Source of the DNA: Ignavibacteria bacterium
Lineage (GTDB): Bacteria; Bacteroidota; Ignavibacteria; Ignavibacteriales; Ignavibacteriaceae
Length of the DNA: 64,000 nt
Direction of reading: 5' to 3'
NCBI GenBank assembly: GCA_017302895.1
Contig: JAFLBV010000002.1
Location: 1-64,000, forward strand
Positions 43,739-53,489 of the stretch are shown here, one piece after another (within the stretch, counting starts at the first letter, position 1; the number at the start of each line of letters is the position of its first letter). The notes beneath the pieces were generated by a model that was given only the letters and a program-made list of their open reading frames with translations, did not search any database and was not told where the DNA came from. The position numbers and the translations under genes are program-made.

Positions 43739-45885
43739 TTCACAACTCCGGTTTTGTCAAAAATAGAGGAGATAATAGTCACTACATCGGCACCAAGGAA
43801 AATAAATTCATCGATTCCCGATTGCTTGTGTACTTCCACCTGATCTTTCGGGTATCCGGCAAGAATACACAGATTGGAAGGATCTGCCTTTTTTATTTGT
43901 TCTACGAAGGTCGGAACAAGTTCGGGGTAGGTATCATCAGTCGAACAGAGGACAAAAGTCCGGGCACCACTCAAGACAGCCTGCTGAAGCCCCTCGGAGA
44001 TTGTCTGAACGCCTGCATTATAGATTACTTCACAACCACCGGCTTCAAAGAATCCTCGGGCAAAATCAGCCCTTGCTTTATACTGTTTTATTGTACCGAT
44101 GTTAAAAAGGTAGATTTTGGGCAATGATCCTTTTTCAGATTTTTCTTTAAAGGCTCTCACACGAAGACTCTCAAACTTCTCTGCAGGTCTGATTGCAGTT
44201 ACAGTTTCTATTTCCTCGTGATCCGAAGATTTCCTCAGATGGCTGAATATTTCACCAATAGTTGCTCCTCGTTCAGCCAGTGCTGCCGCAAGTGAAATCT
44301 GATCGGCTTCATCTCCGGCGTGATTAATTTTTTCTAGCTCGATCAGGATAGAAGAGTGGTTCTCACCGTTCCCGGAGACCCGTAATTTTTGCAGGTACCC
44401 GGCTCTTTTATTGTAAACTTCTTCAAGGTCGATTTCAGGCTTATGAACAGGATTTTCCTTCACATTTGCATAACTGTTCACTCCAACGATCACAGACTTA
44501 CGAGTGGCAACATCTTTTTGTCTTTTTTCGTTGACTTGTTTAATGTCATTCTGAATCTTACCAGCGCGTAAGGCTTCCACAATTCCTCCGGCTGCCTCTA
44601 TTTCCTTGAAATATTTCCATGCATTTGTGGCAATCTCATTAGTGAGGGTTTCCACATAATAAGAACCACCGGCAGCATCGATAACATGATTCAAATGAGA
44701 TTCCTCACTAAGAATTATTTGAGTGTTTCTGGCAATTCTTTCTGCAAATTCATCACCTGCAGCGAAGAGCGAGTTAAAGGGAAGTGTTTCTATCATTTGA
44801 ACACCGCCGATCACCGCTGAAAATGCCTGTGTGGTTATCCGTAGCATGTTTACATATGGATCGACCGTGGAGTGGTAGAAACTGCTTGTCCTGGCACCGG
44901 AGAACATTTGCACATTCTCTTGTGTAATATTCATCTGATTCAGCAGTTCAGAGAATAAAATTCTTGCGGCTCTGAACTTGGCAATCTCCATAAAAAGATT
45001 GGTGCTGGTTCCAAAAATAAACGCCATACGGTTTACCAGCGATTCAGGACTAATGCCTGATTCAGATAATCTTACGAGAGACTCAACAGCAACTGACATC
45101 GCCAGACCCAACTCCTGGACCGCAGTCGCACCTTTGTCTACAAAAACAGATCCATTTATGCCAATGGTGCGAATATTGGATTTGTGTTTTTCAATAAATA
45201 GGGTGGTTTTTTTGATCTGGTCGAAAGCCTCGTCCATTGTAACCGGCATTGTACCGTTTTCGAAAAGGAAGCCAACCGGATCACCATAAACAGCCCCGGC
45301 AATTTTGGAGATATCCTGGTTGTTTTTATTAAGATATCCTTGTAAGAGTGCCATGAAAGCAAGAGGTGAAAAACCGGCATTCACAAATAGCGGACATGCA
45401 GTCAAATCCACTCCGTTAAAAGCCCGTGACAAGCTGCCAATACCGGATATTGAAACACCACTCTTGCCAGTCTCTCCCGGTTTCCCGTAATCAGCATCGA
45501 GTCCCGAACGGGAAGTAATATCCAGGGGCAGTACAATTGCATTTTGACCTCTGCTCAGTGCATCAAGCAACAATGTATTATACTCCTCAGCATATGGGTG
45601 GGTGAGGCTTGCTGCAACCAGCCAAGGTTGCAGGGTACATCCATCGGGGGCTGAACCTCTGAGAAAATTTGGAAAACCGGGGAAGTTATTTATTGCTTGA
45701 AGCTTTTTTAGGTCCTCAATCGTGTAGATTGGCTGAAGGTTTATCCCTTCATAAGTTGGGGTTACAAGTTTCTTTTCAAAAGGGACACCTTTTAAGTCTG
45801 CCTCCGCTACCTGTCTCCAGGCATCGTAACCGGAAGGGGAGAAGTCATCCCTAAGATTTAGTTTTGTTGGTAATGTATGATCCAT
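43735..45885 (-). CDS. mutA: Methylmalonyl-CoA mutase, small subunit
   Basis: The 716-residue protein is a degenerate paralogue of the large subunit that pairs with it. The barrel resembles mutB ([41 protein letters not shown]) but catalytic residues are missing. The C-terminal B12-like domain lacks the DxHxxG motif and reads [26 protein letters not shown] instead. That is the known signature of the non-catalytic subunit. It is the first gene of the mutA-mutB-meaB operon. The leader upstream is shared with the divergent protease gene (about 220 bases). The operon feeds propionyl-CoA-derived carbon into succinyl-CoA, or runs in reverse for propionate formation. Confidence 0.94.
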   Translation of the reverse strand: MDHTLPTKLNLRDDFSPSGYDAWRQVAEADLKGVPFEKKLVTPTYEGINLQPIYTIEDLKKLQAINNFPGFPNFLRGSAPDGCTLQPWLVAASLTHPYAEEYNTLLLDALSRGQNAIVLPLDITSRSGLDADYGKPGETGKSGVSISGIGSLSRAFNGVDLTACPLFVNAGFSPLAFMALLQGYLNKNNQDISKIAGAVYGDPVGFLFENGTMPVTMDEAFDQIKKTTLFIEKHKSNIRTIGINGSVFVDKGATAVQELGLAMSVAVESLVRLSESGISPESLVNRMAFIFGTSTNLFMEIAKFRAARILFSELLNQMNITQENVQMFSGARTSSFYHSTVDPYVNMLRITTQAFSAVIGGVQMIETLPFNSLFAAGDEFAERIARNTQIILSEESHLNHVIDAAGGSYYVETLTNEIATNAWKYFKEIEAAGGIVEALRAGKIQNDIKQVNEKRQKDVATRKSVIVGVNSYANVKENPVHKPEIDLEEVYNKRAGYLQKLRVSGNGENHSSILIELEKINHAGDEADQISLAAALAERGATIGEIFSHLRKSSDHEEIETVTAIRPAEKFESLRVRAFKEKSEKGSLPKIYLFNIGTIKQYKARADFARGFFEAGGCEVIYNAGVQTISEGLQQAVLSGARTFVLCSTDDTYPELVPTFVEQIKKADPSNLCILAGYPKDQVEVHKQSGIDEFIFLGADVVTIISSIFDKTGVVK

Positions 45886-46103
45886 TTTAAGTTTCTTTTT
45901 TTTGTCAAAAATCTAATCTTTTGATATGGAAAATTAAGAAAATAATTTCTTATAGTTTTGTCGAAATGGAACAAATTTTGCAGAAAATCGTTTAATTAAG
46001 TTGTGCACTTGTTTTTAGAACAATTAACCTTTAGCCATTTCTTATATTGCCAAATCATTTTAATATTTTGGATGTGAAATTGATAACCAGAGTCAGGAAA
46101 TTT
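45886..46103. other. Divergent intergenic region, mutA / C-terminal protease
   Basis: This 218-base AT-rich region lies between two divergent operons, so it must hold both promoters. Poly-T and poly-A runs are present. I see no clear -35/-10 pair, inverted repeat, small gene or riboswitch; in particular there is no recognisable cobalamin riboswitch before mutA. Confidence 0.5.
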
Positions 46104-48179
46104 ATGAGAACCCCTCTTTTTGTTGCAGTCATATTTTTATTCATTTCTTCATTTAATGCATCAGTATGTTCGCAAACTTCGACAGTTGATACAAGTAAAT
46201 CTCTGTCACCTGAAGAGAGGCACTCATCAGCGATGCAACTCGTATCGATGTTCGTAGAGAGATATCATTACAGCCCGAAAACTGTTGACGACAGCCTCTC
46301 GGCATGGATATACAACGATTATCTGAAGTCTCTTGATTTTCAGAAGATGTACTTCCTCCAGTCGGATGTTGATGAATTCAGCAAATATAAATTTGTCCTC
46401 GATCAGAATATGGGGACAGGAAATCTCGTTCCGCCATTTGACATGTTCAACAAGTACAAAGAGAGACTGAATGAAAGAATCAAGTTTGTTCTCACGATTC
46501 TGGAGAAACCCCTTGATCTCACCAAAAATGAGGAAATAAATCTTGACAGAGAGAAAGCCGGTTATGCCGAGGATGAGAAAGAATTAAATGAACTCTGGGT
46601 TAAGAGAATTAAATTCGATGTAATCGGATTGATTCTCGGTGGAAAAGAGGAAAAAGATGCCAGAGAAGTTTTGCAGAAACGATATAAAAATTTACATAAA
46701 GCAGTACTTCAATACAAGGCAGATGATGTTTTTCAAATATACATGTCGTCGGTGATGGAATCAATAGATCCTCACTCATCATATATGTCCCCAAAAACAT
46801 CACAGGATTTCAACATCAACATGTCACAATCCCTGGAAGGGATCGGGGCCACTCTCACATCAGAGAATGATTATGTTACCATAGTAAGGGTGGTACCCGG
46901 TGGACCTGCTTCAAAAAGTGGTTTGCTCGACGACGGTGACAGAATTATTGCAGTCGCACAAGGTGATGATGGTGAGATGGTCGATATAGTCGGGTGGAGA
47001 ACCGATGATGCGGTTCAACTTATTAGAGGGGCAAAGGGGACGGTTGTCAGACTCTCAATTCTCAAGAAAAAAGATGGCGCGAATGCCATCCCTAAAGAGA
47101 TCAAACTGGTCCGTGAGAAAATAAAAATCGAGGAACAGTCGGCAAAAAAGAAGATCATTGAAATAAATGAGGACGGTAAACAGTACAAAATTGGAGTGAT
47201 TGATGTCCCATCATTCTATCTCGATTTCGAAGGGAAAAGAAAAGGTGAAAAAGATTTCAAAAGTACCTCCAATGATGTGAAGAAAATTCTCGATACCCTT
47301 AAAAATGAAGGTGTAAGCGGAATTGTGATGGATTTAAGAAACAACGGTGGTGGTTCCCTTGTGGAAGCCATTGAATTGACGGGCTTGTTTATAAGTACGG
47401 GTGCCGTAGTTCAGGTTAAGGAAGCTGATGGTTCTGTAAAAGTAAACAAAGATACCGATAAGTCAATTGCGTGGGATGGTCCTATGGCTGTATTGATTAA
47501 TTCCGGAAGTGCTTCGGCGAGCGAAATCTTTGCGGCTGCAATTCAGGACTACGGCAGGGGAGTAATACTTGGAGAACAGTCTTTTGGTAAAGGGACAGTT
47601 CAGAATTTGATTGATCTCGACAAGGTTTCGGGTGGACAGAAACTCGGGCAGTTGACGCTGACAATTGCGAAATTTTACAGAATATCGGGAGGCAGTACAC
47701 AACACAAGGGTGTGATTCCGGATATCCTTTTCCCTTCAGCTTTTGATCCAGCAGAGACAGGCGAGAGCAGCTACCCTACTGCACTTCCATGGGATAAAAT
47801 CAACGCTACCGCATTTCAGGCCTCCTCCGGTCTATCCTCGAGTATAACTGATCTTGCAGCAAAGCATGAAACAAGAACAGGTAAAAACAGTGAGTACCAA
47901 TATTTCATTAAAGATCTCAATAAATCAAAAGGTCACAGAGGGAAGAAGGTTTTTTCTCTAAACCTTGAGAAGAGAAAACTTGAACAGGAAGAAATTAAGA
48001 AAGAAGAGGAAGCCCGAAAGAAGGAAAGAGCCAACAAAGGTTTGATAGAACTTGACAAAGAGGGAAAAGTTGTTAAAGAAAAACTTGTAGTTGAAGATCC
48101 GCTTCTTGAGGAGAGTGGTCACATTCTTGCGAATCTGATTGAAATCGTGGATACAGGTAAAAAAGCGAAAAAGAACTGA
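46104..48179 (+). CDS. C-terminal processing peptidase (Prc/Tsp family, S41)
   Basis: The 691-residue protein starts at ATG 46104 (AGGA six bases upstream), followed by a signal sequence (PLFVAVIFLFISSFNASVCSQ). A helical N-terminal domain of about 200 residues precedes a PDZ domain (GIGATLTSENDYVTIVRVVPGGPASKSGLLDDGDRIIAV). The S41 protease domain has DLRNNGGGSLVEAIELTGLF, the nucleophile Ser in INSGSASASEIFAAA and the base Lys in EQSFGKGTVQ. A Lys/Glu-rich C-terminal helical part completes the Tsp layout. It degrades or trims periplasmic proteins from the C terminus. It is monocistronic and followed by a hairpin. Confidence 0.93.
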   Translation: MRTPLFVAVIFLFISSFNASVCSQTSTVDTSKSLSPEERHSSAMQLVSMFVERYHYSPKTVDDSLSAWIYNDYLKSLDFQKMYFLQSDVDEFSKYKFVLDQNMGTGNLVPPFDMFNKYKERLNERIKFVLTILEKPLDLTKNEEINLDREKAGYAEDEKELNELWVKRIKFDVIGLILGGKEEKDAREVLQKRYKNLHKAVLQYKADDVFQIYMSSVMESIDPHSSYMSPKTSQDFNINMSQSLEGIGATLTSENDYVTIVRVVPGGPASKSGLLDDGDRIIAVAQGDDGEMVDIVGWRTDDAVQLIRGAKGTVVRLSILKKKDGANAIPKEIKLVREKIKIEEQSAKKKIIEINEDGKQYKIGVIDVPSFYLDFEGKRKGEKDFKSTSNDVKKILDTLKNEGVSGIVMDLRNNGGGSLVEAIELTGLFISTGAVVQVKEADGSVKVNKDTDKSIAWDGPMAVLINSGSASASEIFAAAIQDYGRGVILGEQSFGKGTVQNLIDLDKVSGGQKLGQLTLTIAKFYRISGGSTQHKGVIPDILFPSAFDPAETGESSYPTALPWDKINATAFQASSGLSSSITDLAAKHETRTGKNSEYQYFIKDLNKSKGHRGKKVFSLNLEKRKLEQEEIKKEEEARKKERANKGLIELDKEGKVVKEKLVVEDPLLEESGHILANLIEIVDTGKKAKKN

Positions 48180-48188
48180 TGATCGTGA

Positions 48189-48221
48189 AAGAGGCTGTCC
48201 GGTTTACTGAGACAGCCTCTT
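48189..48221. terminator. Bidirectional terminator hairpin between the protease and methyltransferase genes
   Basis: AAGAGGCTGTC (48189-48199) pairs with GACAGCCTCTT (48211-48221), an 11-bp perfect stem with an 11-base loop. It lies in the only intergenic space between two converging genes. T-runs are poor on both sides, but the position fits termination for both. Confidence 0.65.
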
Positions 48222-48236
48222 CAAATTTAATTGAAA

Positions 48237-48929
48237 TTATTTTTGTCCGTGAACAAAGAGCATGTTGCCTTTTACATAGTGTTCCAATCTCTTAAGAGTT
48301 GACGGGAACAATCCGAGCAGGTCGTTAATGGCGATGGGTGTACCGACCTCACCCCGTTTATACAGAAATCGGAGATACCGTCCACCCCGTTTGCGATCGG
48401 TGGTCAGGCAAGAGAAGTAGAATTCACCACCCTCAGCCAAAACCCTTAGACCCTCGTTGATAAATTCAGTTTTGTTGTCGAACATGTGAAGCATTCCAAA
48501 ACTTACGACTGACTCGAAATGGTTGTCATCAAATGGAAGTTTTATCGCATCTGCATGCAAAAGTGTAATTTTTCCGGGAAAGGGGATTGATTGTTCCATA
48601 AGTCTTTCCTTCCCAATCTTCAACATCTCAATCGAGTTGTCGAGAAGTACCACTTCATGCCGGTTTCTTGCGTAAATTTTATGGGTCTGAACCAAACCAC
48701 CACATCCGATGTCAAGAATTTTCCCGTTTGCAGAATTGTATGCAAGAGTCGCGAAACCCGCATAATCCTGTATTGTGGTCCCCCACATAAATTTGTTGTA
48801 AAATTCCGAACTGACCAGTTTTTCATAGAGTCTTGCTTTATTGTCGTATAAAGCTTTTTCGGAACCTTTAAGAACGGATACAATTCCGTCTTCAACATTG
48901 TAAAACTCCTGATTAAGGTGCATTTCCAT
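48237..48929 (-). CDS. Class I SAM-dependent methyltransferase (UbiE/MenG-like fold)
   Basis: This 230-residue protein starts at ATG 48929, with GGAG six bases upstream; a TTG at 48941 lies inside that ribosome site and is rejected. The SAM-binding motif I is ILDIGCGGLVQTHKIYA, followed by VVLLDNSIEMLKIGKERL and HADAIKLPFDDNHFESVVSFGMLHMF. The last phrase is typical of small-molecule methyltransferases of the UbiE/Methyltransf_11 group. The substrate is unknown. It stands alone, converging on the protease gene. Confidence 0.82.
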   Translation of the reverse strand: MEMHLNQEFYNVEDGIVSVLKGSEKALYDNKARLYEKLVSSEFYNKFMWGTTIQDYAGFATLAYNSANGKILDIGCGGLVQTHKIYARNRHEVVLLDNSIEMLKIGKERLMEQSIPFPGKITLLHADAIKLPFDDNHFESVVSFGMLHMFDNKTEFINEGLRVLAEGGEFYFSCLTTDRKRGGRYLRFLYKRGEVGTPIAINDLLGLFPSTLKRLEHYVKGNMLFVHGQK

Positions 48930-49041
48930 TTCTCTCTCCAATTAAACTAAATTAACTGAGACAAAACTAACTCATGGAAATATTACGCATATTCTGAAGT
49001 GACAGAGAGTAAAATATTGTTATTTGAGGGCTAAAATCGGG

Positions 49042-49740
49042 TTAACCGGAGACACCTTCCGCTACAGCGTCTTTGTACCAACCCATAACCACTCGAGGGC
49101 GGGTGATAACTGTGCCGACAACAACTGCAAAAGCACCAAGTTCCATCATCTTTTTTGCCTCTTCGGGTGATTTAATCTTGCCTTCAGCAATCACCGGAAT
49201 ATGACAATCTTTCGCCAGTCTTTCAAGAAGTAAAAAGTCGGGAATAACTTTTGGAAGATTTATTGTTTCGGGGGTGTAGCCGCTAAGCGTTGTGGAAATG
49301 CAATCTGCTCCGCTTGATTCACACACGATCCCTTCTTCATATGTGGCGATGTCAGCCATAATAAGAACTCCCGGAAACTCAGATTTTATTTTTTTGATAA
49401 AATCCGGACCAGTAAGGTTTTCCCTTTTTCTGAAGGTGCCATCTATTGCAATAATTTCGCAACCAAGTTTGAGAAGTTGTTCGACCTGGTGTTTCGATCC
49501 TGTTATTTTGACTGTTCCGTCGGGAAATTTTCCTTTTAGTAAACCAATCATTGGCAATGGTACATGCTTTTTGATCATCCTGATCTTGGCAAGACCCTGT
49601 GATCTGATTGCCGCAGCACCTGCCATTTGAGCTGCTTTAGCAAAAAGTGTTACACCCGAAGGGGTGTTAAAAGGATCGGAGCCCTCTGACTGACATGATA
49701 CAATCAAACCGTTTTTAATCTGTTCAAATACCTTATTCAT
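49042..49740 (-). CDS. nanE: Putative N-acetylmannosamine-6-phosphate 2-epimerase
   Basis: The 232-residue protein is a TIM barrel of the NanE family. NGLIVSCQSEGSDPFNTPSGVTLFAKAAQMAGAAAIRSQGLAKI is the N-terminal signature, LMADIATYEEGIVCESSGADCISTTLSGYTP is the middle, and PVIAEGKIKSPEEAKKMMELGAFAVVVGTVITRP is the C-terminal phosphate-binding region. NanE interconverts ManNAc-6-P and GlcNAc-6-P in sialic acid breakdown. None of nanA, nanK or a sialidase is nearby. Instead the gene overlaps a hydantoinase-like gene by four bases (ATGA), so the physiological sugar may differ. Confidence 0.85.
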   Translation of the reverse strand: MNKVFEQIKNGLIVSCQSEGSDPFNTPSGVTLFAKAAQMAGAAAIRSQGLAKIRMIKKHVPLPMIGLLKGKFPDGTVKITGSKHQVEQLLKLGCEIIAIDGTFRKRENLTGPDFIKKIKSEFPGVLIMADIATYEEGIVCESSGADCISTTLSGYTPETINLPKVIPDFLLLERLAKDCHIPVIAEGKIKSPEEAKKMMELGAFAVVVGTVITRPRVVMGWYKDAVAEGVSG

Positions 49741-51899
49741 TTTTTCTCTTCTGCAATAATTACACATTTGGAATCAGCGGGGAGATTTTTAATTTCTATT
49801 TCAGCGATGGAAACGAGTTGGGTCTCAGATATCAATCCGCTCAAATCGATAATTTTTGGACCTGCAATTAGATAAATTCCTGGAATCAGAGCCCCTGCGT
49901 CGCCGTAGGTGGTCATTTCAGCAATTATCGAACTGATTTTACTTTTCACTCCTTCGGCACTGACAGCATAAGCTTTTGCACCATTTATCTGCAATTTTAC
50001 GGTACCCTCATCATCGATTACTTTTACTCCTGTAACCTTTTCCTTAAAGAGTCCAAAGAACTTCGATTTTTGATGCTCAGCAGAGAAAACGAACAAGGAA
50101 CCTGTATCTCCCTTAAACTCAATTTTATTTTCAGGAAGTCTGAAGGCATTCGATGCGGTTTTATGAATACCGGCAAAATCCAGAGTGGTGATACCCAGAT
50201 CCTTTGTGCGTAATTCACCTGAGCCGAGAGCGGTAGCGATTACTTTTTTGTTCTGATTATCGATCTCGATGGTGACTTCAACCGAGTCGGGATTTGCACC
50301 CATTTTTACAACCGACCCAAAGGCTTCCTGTCTGATTGAGAGGATATCGTTTTCAGAGGGGTTAATAATATTTCTTTCCACTGAATCTCTTATTATTCCC
50401 AGTGCTGCGCCGATAGCAGAGATAACCTCACTGTTTTCGGCAATTTTATAGGGCAGATTCATGTAGTTTGCAGTAAACGGTACAATGGCTGATGCTCCAC
50501 CACCACCTCCGACAAACTCAATCAAAGCTTCATCCAGTTTATATTCACGACTGAGTTGCTTTATTACGGGTTTAATTTTTTCTGCAGATTTCGTCAGGAT
50601 TTGCTTTGCAATTTCTCCGGCAGAGATATGAGTCAATGTTTGAAGCCGTTCAAGGATATTCGCAATGGATTCACTGTTCGCAGCTCCATGTCCGTAGTCA
50701 GAGACCAAACCAAGGAAGTAGGAACATTCGGTCGGGGTAATAGTGTAACTCGTCTCTTCTCCCGTCAATTTAACACTCAGGTAATCACCGGGATCGCCTT
50801 TCAGAGGTGTTACAGGTTCAATTTGACCCTGACTAAAATCAACATTATTTGAGTACGCTGCATAGTGCAAGCCGGCGATGTGTGCTGATCTGGGTCCGAC
50901 ATCAATAAATAAACCATTTGAGTATCTTGGAACCGATCCGCCTGCAATTCCAAGAGTTCTTACATCGAGTGTTCTTACAAAGAGTCTGTTTTTACCAATC
51001 TGTGCGGTTTTGACCTGTGGCTTACCGTTTTTAATTACACTAATGTCAGTGGAGGTACCTCCGACTTCAAGAAAAATTCCATCAGAAATTTTTACATATT
51101 TTAGCGCTGCCGCAACACCTGCAGCAGGACCGGAGAGCATTGTAAGGATGGGCCTCTTTCTCATCTCGTTAATATCCATTATACCGCCATCCGAACGCAT
51201 AACCATAAGGGGAGCATTGATTCCGCTTTCTCTCACAGCTTTCTCTGTCATATCAGCGGTTTCAAGCATTTTTGGCATCATGCTTGCGTTGATTACGGCC
51301 GTCCTGGTTCTTACCCGAAGCCCGTAGAGTTTGGTGATGCCACTTGCGGTTGTAGTGAGTATTCCTTTTTTAGAGGCTATTTCAGCGACGAAATCTTCAT
51401 TCGCAGGGTCATCAACTCCAAACGCTTCCGTAGCGACAATAACTTGTGCACCCTCCTGAACAAGTTCATCGATCAATTGAGGGACGGAATCTCTCCAGTT
51501 TTTGGAACCGCAATCAATAAATCTGAATTTTGCATTAAGCAGTTTTCCAGGTGACAGCTCAATATTTGTCGGGTTACACTCTTTTTTTGCGAGTAAGGCT
51601 TCGAATCCCTTTGCCATTCCGATTACGCCCACAGTGGCTACATCCCCCTCCAGGAGAGCATTTGTCGCCTGTGTGGTTGAATGGGCGATCAGGATTACCT
51701 CTTCAGGGTGAATATCACATTCCTTTACGAGAGTGAGCATCGAATCAACCACGCCTCTTGCTACACCTTCTTTCGATTTATGTGTCGTTGGGACGCATGA
51801 TTTGCCCACAATGGAATAATCTGAAATATCAACAGCCACTGCATGTGTAAAAGTGCCGCCAACATCGATTCCTATTTTAATTTTTCTGTCTTTGTTCAT
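49737..51899 (-). CDS. Hydantoinase A/oxoprolinase-family ATP-dependent enzyme
   Basis: The 720-residue protein has the HyuA/oxoprolinase ASKHA fold. IGIDVGGTFTHAVAVD and AHSTTQATNALLEGDVATVGVIG lie in the N-terminal region. Then come SDGGIMDINEMRKRPILTMLSGPAAGVAAAL and FLEVGGTSTDISVIKNGKP in the ATP-binding core, and VEFVGGGGGASAIVPFTANYMNLPYKIAENSEVISAIGAALG near residue 500. Members open cyclic amides such as hydantoins or 5-oxoproline using ATP, or carboxylate ketones. The HyuB-type partner usually needed is absent. The C-terminal 200 residues differ from the standard layout. The gene is sandwiched between a permease and NanE in one overlapping unit, so it probably handles the imported compound (inference). 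Confidence 0.8.
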   Translation of the reverse strand: MNKDRKIKIGIDVGGTFTHAVAVDISDYSIVGKSCVPTTHKSKEGVARGVVDSMLTLVKECDIHPEEVILIAHSTTQATNALLEGDVATVGVIGMAKGFEALLAKKECNPTNIELSPGKLLNAKFRFIDCGSKNWRDSVPQLIDELVQEGAQVIVATEAFGVDDPANEDFVAEIASKKGILTTTASGITKLYGLRVRTRTAVINASMMPKMLETADMTEKAVRESGINAPLMVMRSDGGIMDINEMRKRPILTMLSGPAAGVAAALKYVKISDGIFLEVGGTSTDISVIKNGKPQVKTAQIGKNRLFVRTLDVRTLGIAGGSVPRYSNGLFIDVGPRSAHIAGLHYAAYSNNVDFSQGQIEPVTPLKGDPGDYLSVKLTGEETSYTITPTECSYFLGLVSDYGHGAANSESIANILERLQTLTHISAGEIAKQILTKSAEKIKPVIKQLSREYKLDEALIEFVGGGGGASAIVPFTANYMNLPYKIAENSEVISAIGAALGIIRDSVERNIINPSENDILSIRQEAFGSVVKMGANPDSVEVTIEIDNQNKKVIATALGSGELRTKDLGITTLDFAGIHKTASNAFRLPENKIEFKGDTGSLFVFSAEHQKSKFFGLFKEKVTGVKVIDDEGTVKLQINGAKAYAVSAEGVKSKISSIIAEMTTYGDAGALIPGIYLIAGPKIIDLSGLISETQLVSIAEIEIKNLPADSKCVIIAEEKK

Positions 51900-51909
51900 T
51901 CTTAAAACC

Positions 51910-53379
51910 TCAATAGAAAATCAGGGCGGAAGCCATTAGTCCAAGAATTGCAGCACCCCAGGTGTAGGGGATGGTGTTCCACATGATTTTTTGTACATCA
52001 ATTTTCATTTCATTAGCCAGCCAGACATTCTGGGTGTTCGTTGGATCAGAAATTCCCTGAATCTGTCCAACAGCCATCAGCAAGCCCATGATAGCGCCTG
52101 CCGGCATTCCACCCGCGAGAAAAATGGCAGCAATTCCATAACCCATTCCCCACACATTAAGGGGTCCTCTGTAAAGGGCAAGAGGGGCAGCAAGGCTGAA
52201 CAACAGGACATAGCTAAGGGCGGATTCAGGTTTGATTGCCTGCAAAACGGGCTTTAACAGCAACAAGACAGGCCATCCGTCTTTGTAGTTCTCCATTAAG
52301 GCTGCCGGTGGGCCCATAACTGCATTTAACAGCATTCCAATTCCCAACATCAGTGCGACTGCAGGCATCACAACAGCTCCTCCGTCGAGGACCGATCTGA
52401 TGAGAATATTTAGTGAACTTTTACGATATGTTGAGAGATAACCGTAAGCCAATCCTGCGATAAATGCTGCAATGAAATTGATTCCAAAGACCAGAATCAG
52501 AAACAAAGGGACAATGGGAATGAAATAGGCAGTAAAGTAAACTTTATCAGTCTCTCCGTCTCTGAAAATTCTTAAGATTGAAAGCAGAACCAGGAGAGCA
52601 ATACCTGAACCGGTGAGATACTTCAAGAAAGAGGGGAAAAATGAAAGCAGGTCAGTGATCCCTGTATTAAGGTTGTCGGGGAGGAAACTCCAAACGGCAT
52701 AACCCGCTGATCCAACTGCCAGGATAATGAGAGAGTATATTGCAATTTTGGAAAAATTTATATCATGACCATCCCTGTAAAGTTGAATTGTTATATAAAT
52801 GATGGCAATAACAAACATAATCAGAAGCATAACAAGTGCAAATGACTGAACATCACCTGTTTGCAATTTTAGTACCTGGGTGTAAACAGCCCAATTTCCA
52901 ACATTGAGGATACCGCCAATACTCAATCCGGTCAGGAAAATTCCCGTTGTTGTGACAGGACCGACTCCGACCGAAGCAAGAATAGGAAGTACGACTGTTG
53001 AAACCATAATAATAGCACCAAGTCCGCCGAGAGTTGTAAATAGCAGGGTGATCAGCAGCAACATGACCATTGAGATAGCCCACGGTTTGTCGCCCGAAAG
53101 TTCGGCTCCTGTTTTTATAAAACTTTCCGCTACGCCGGTCTTTTGCATCATTATTGAAAGCATACTTCCGAATATTGCGATCGTATATGCTTCAGATAAT
53201 TTGGTCGATCCGTTCCCAAGGACGAGGGTCACCACATCAACAATATTCACCCCTGAAATCACAGGAATAAAGAATGCAAGAATTGGTAACGCCAGTAGTG
53301 CCGGTATCTTCCTGAGAAACATCAGGATGACAAAGGCTAAAAATACTGCGAGCAGTAAAAAGAGTTGTAGTGTTTCCAT
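51910..53379 (-). CDS. Multi-pass inner-membrane permease of the ion-transporter type, unknown substrate
   Basis: The 489-residue protein has about 12-13 hydrophobic helices with re-entrant-like segments. FTTLGGLGAIIMVSTVVLPILASVGVGPVTTTGIFLTGLSIGGILNVGNWAVYTQVLKL and GQIQGISDPTNTQNVWLAN look like paired substrate-binding loops. These are reminiscent of the gluconate/citrate/dicarboxylate (GntP/IT superfamily) permeases. No closer family can be named. It precedes the hydantoinase-like gene by 10 bases on the same strand, so it should import that enzyme's substrate. It is the first gene of the operon; murB lies divergent, 110 bases away. Confidence 0.72.
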   Translation of the reverse strand: METLQLFLLLAVFLAFVILMFLRKIPALLALPILAFFIPVISGVNIVDVVTLVLGNGSTKLSEAYTIAIFGSMLSIMMQKTGVAESFIKTGAELSGDKPWAISMVMLLLITLLFTTLGGLGAIIMVSTVVLPILASVGVGPVTTTGIFLTGLSIGGILNVGNWAVYTQVLKLQTGDVQSFALVMLLIMFVIAIIYITIQLYRDGHDINFSKIAIYSLIILAVGSAGYAVWSFLPDNLNTGITDLLSFFPSFLKYLTGSGIALLVLLSILRIFRDGETDKVYFTAYFIPIVPLFLILVFGINFIAAFIAGLAYGYLSTYRKSSLNILIRSVLDGGAVVMPAVALMLGIGMLLNAVMGPPAALMENYKDGWPVLLLLKPVLQAIKPESALSYVLLFSLAAPLALYRGPLNVWGMGYGIAAIFLAGGMPAGAIMGLLMAVGQIQGISDPTNTQNVWLANEMKIDVQKIMWNTIPYTWGAAILGLMASALIFY

Positions 53380-53489
53380 GAAATATTGTTATTAATATTT
53401 ATTATCCAAAACTCAAATTTAAATTAATTTTTTATTCGGTGGTGGATTATTTAAATTAAACAGGTTGTTTTTTTAAGTTAAGGAAATTA

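Noticed and set aside
45886..46103. Cobalamin riboswitch before the methylmalonyl-CoA mutase operon
   Set aside because: The conserved B12-box was not found in the leader on the minus strand, and the region is mostly AT-rich without a stable fold.
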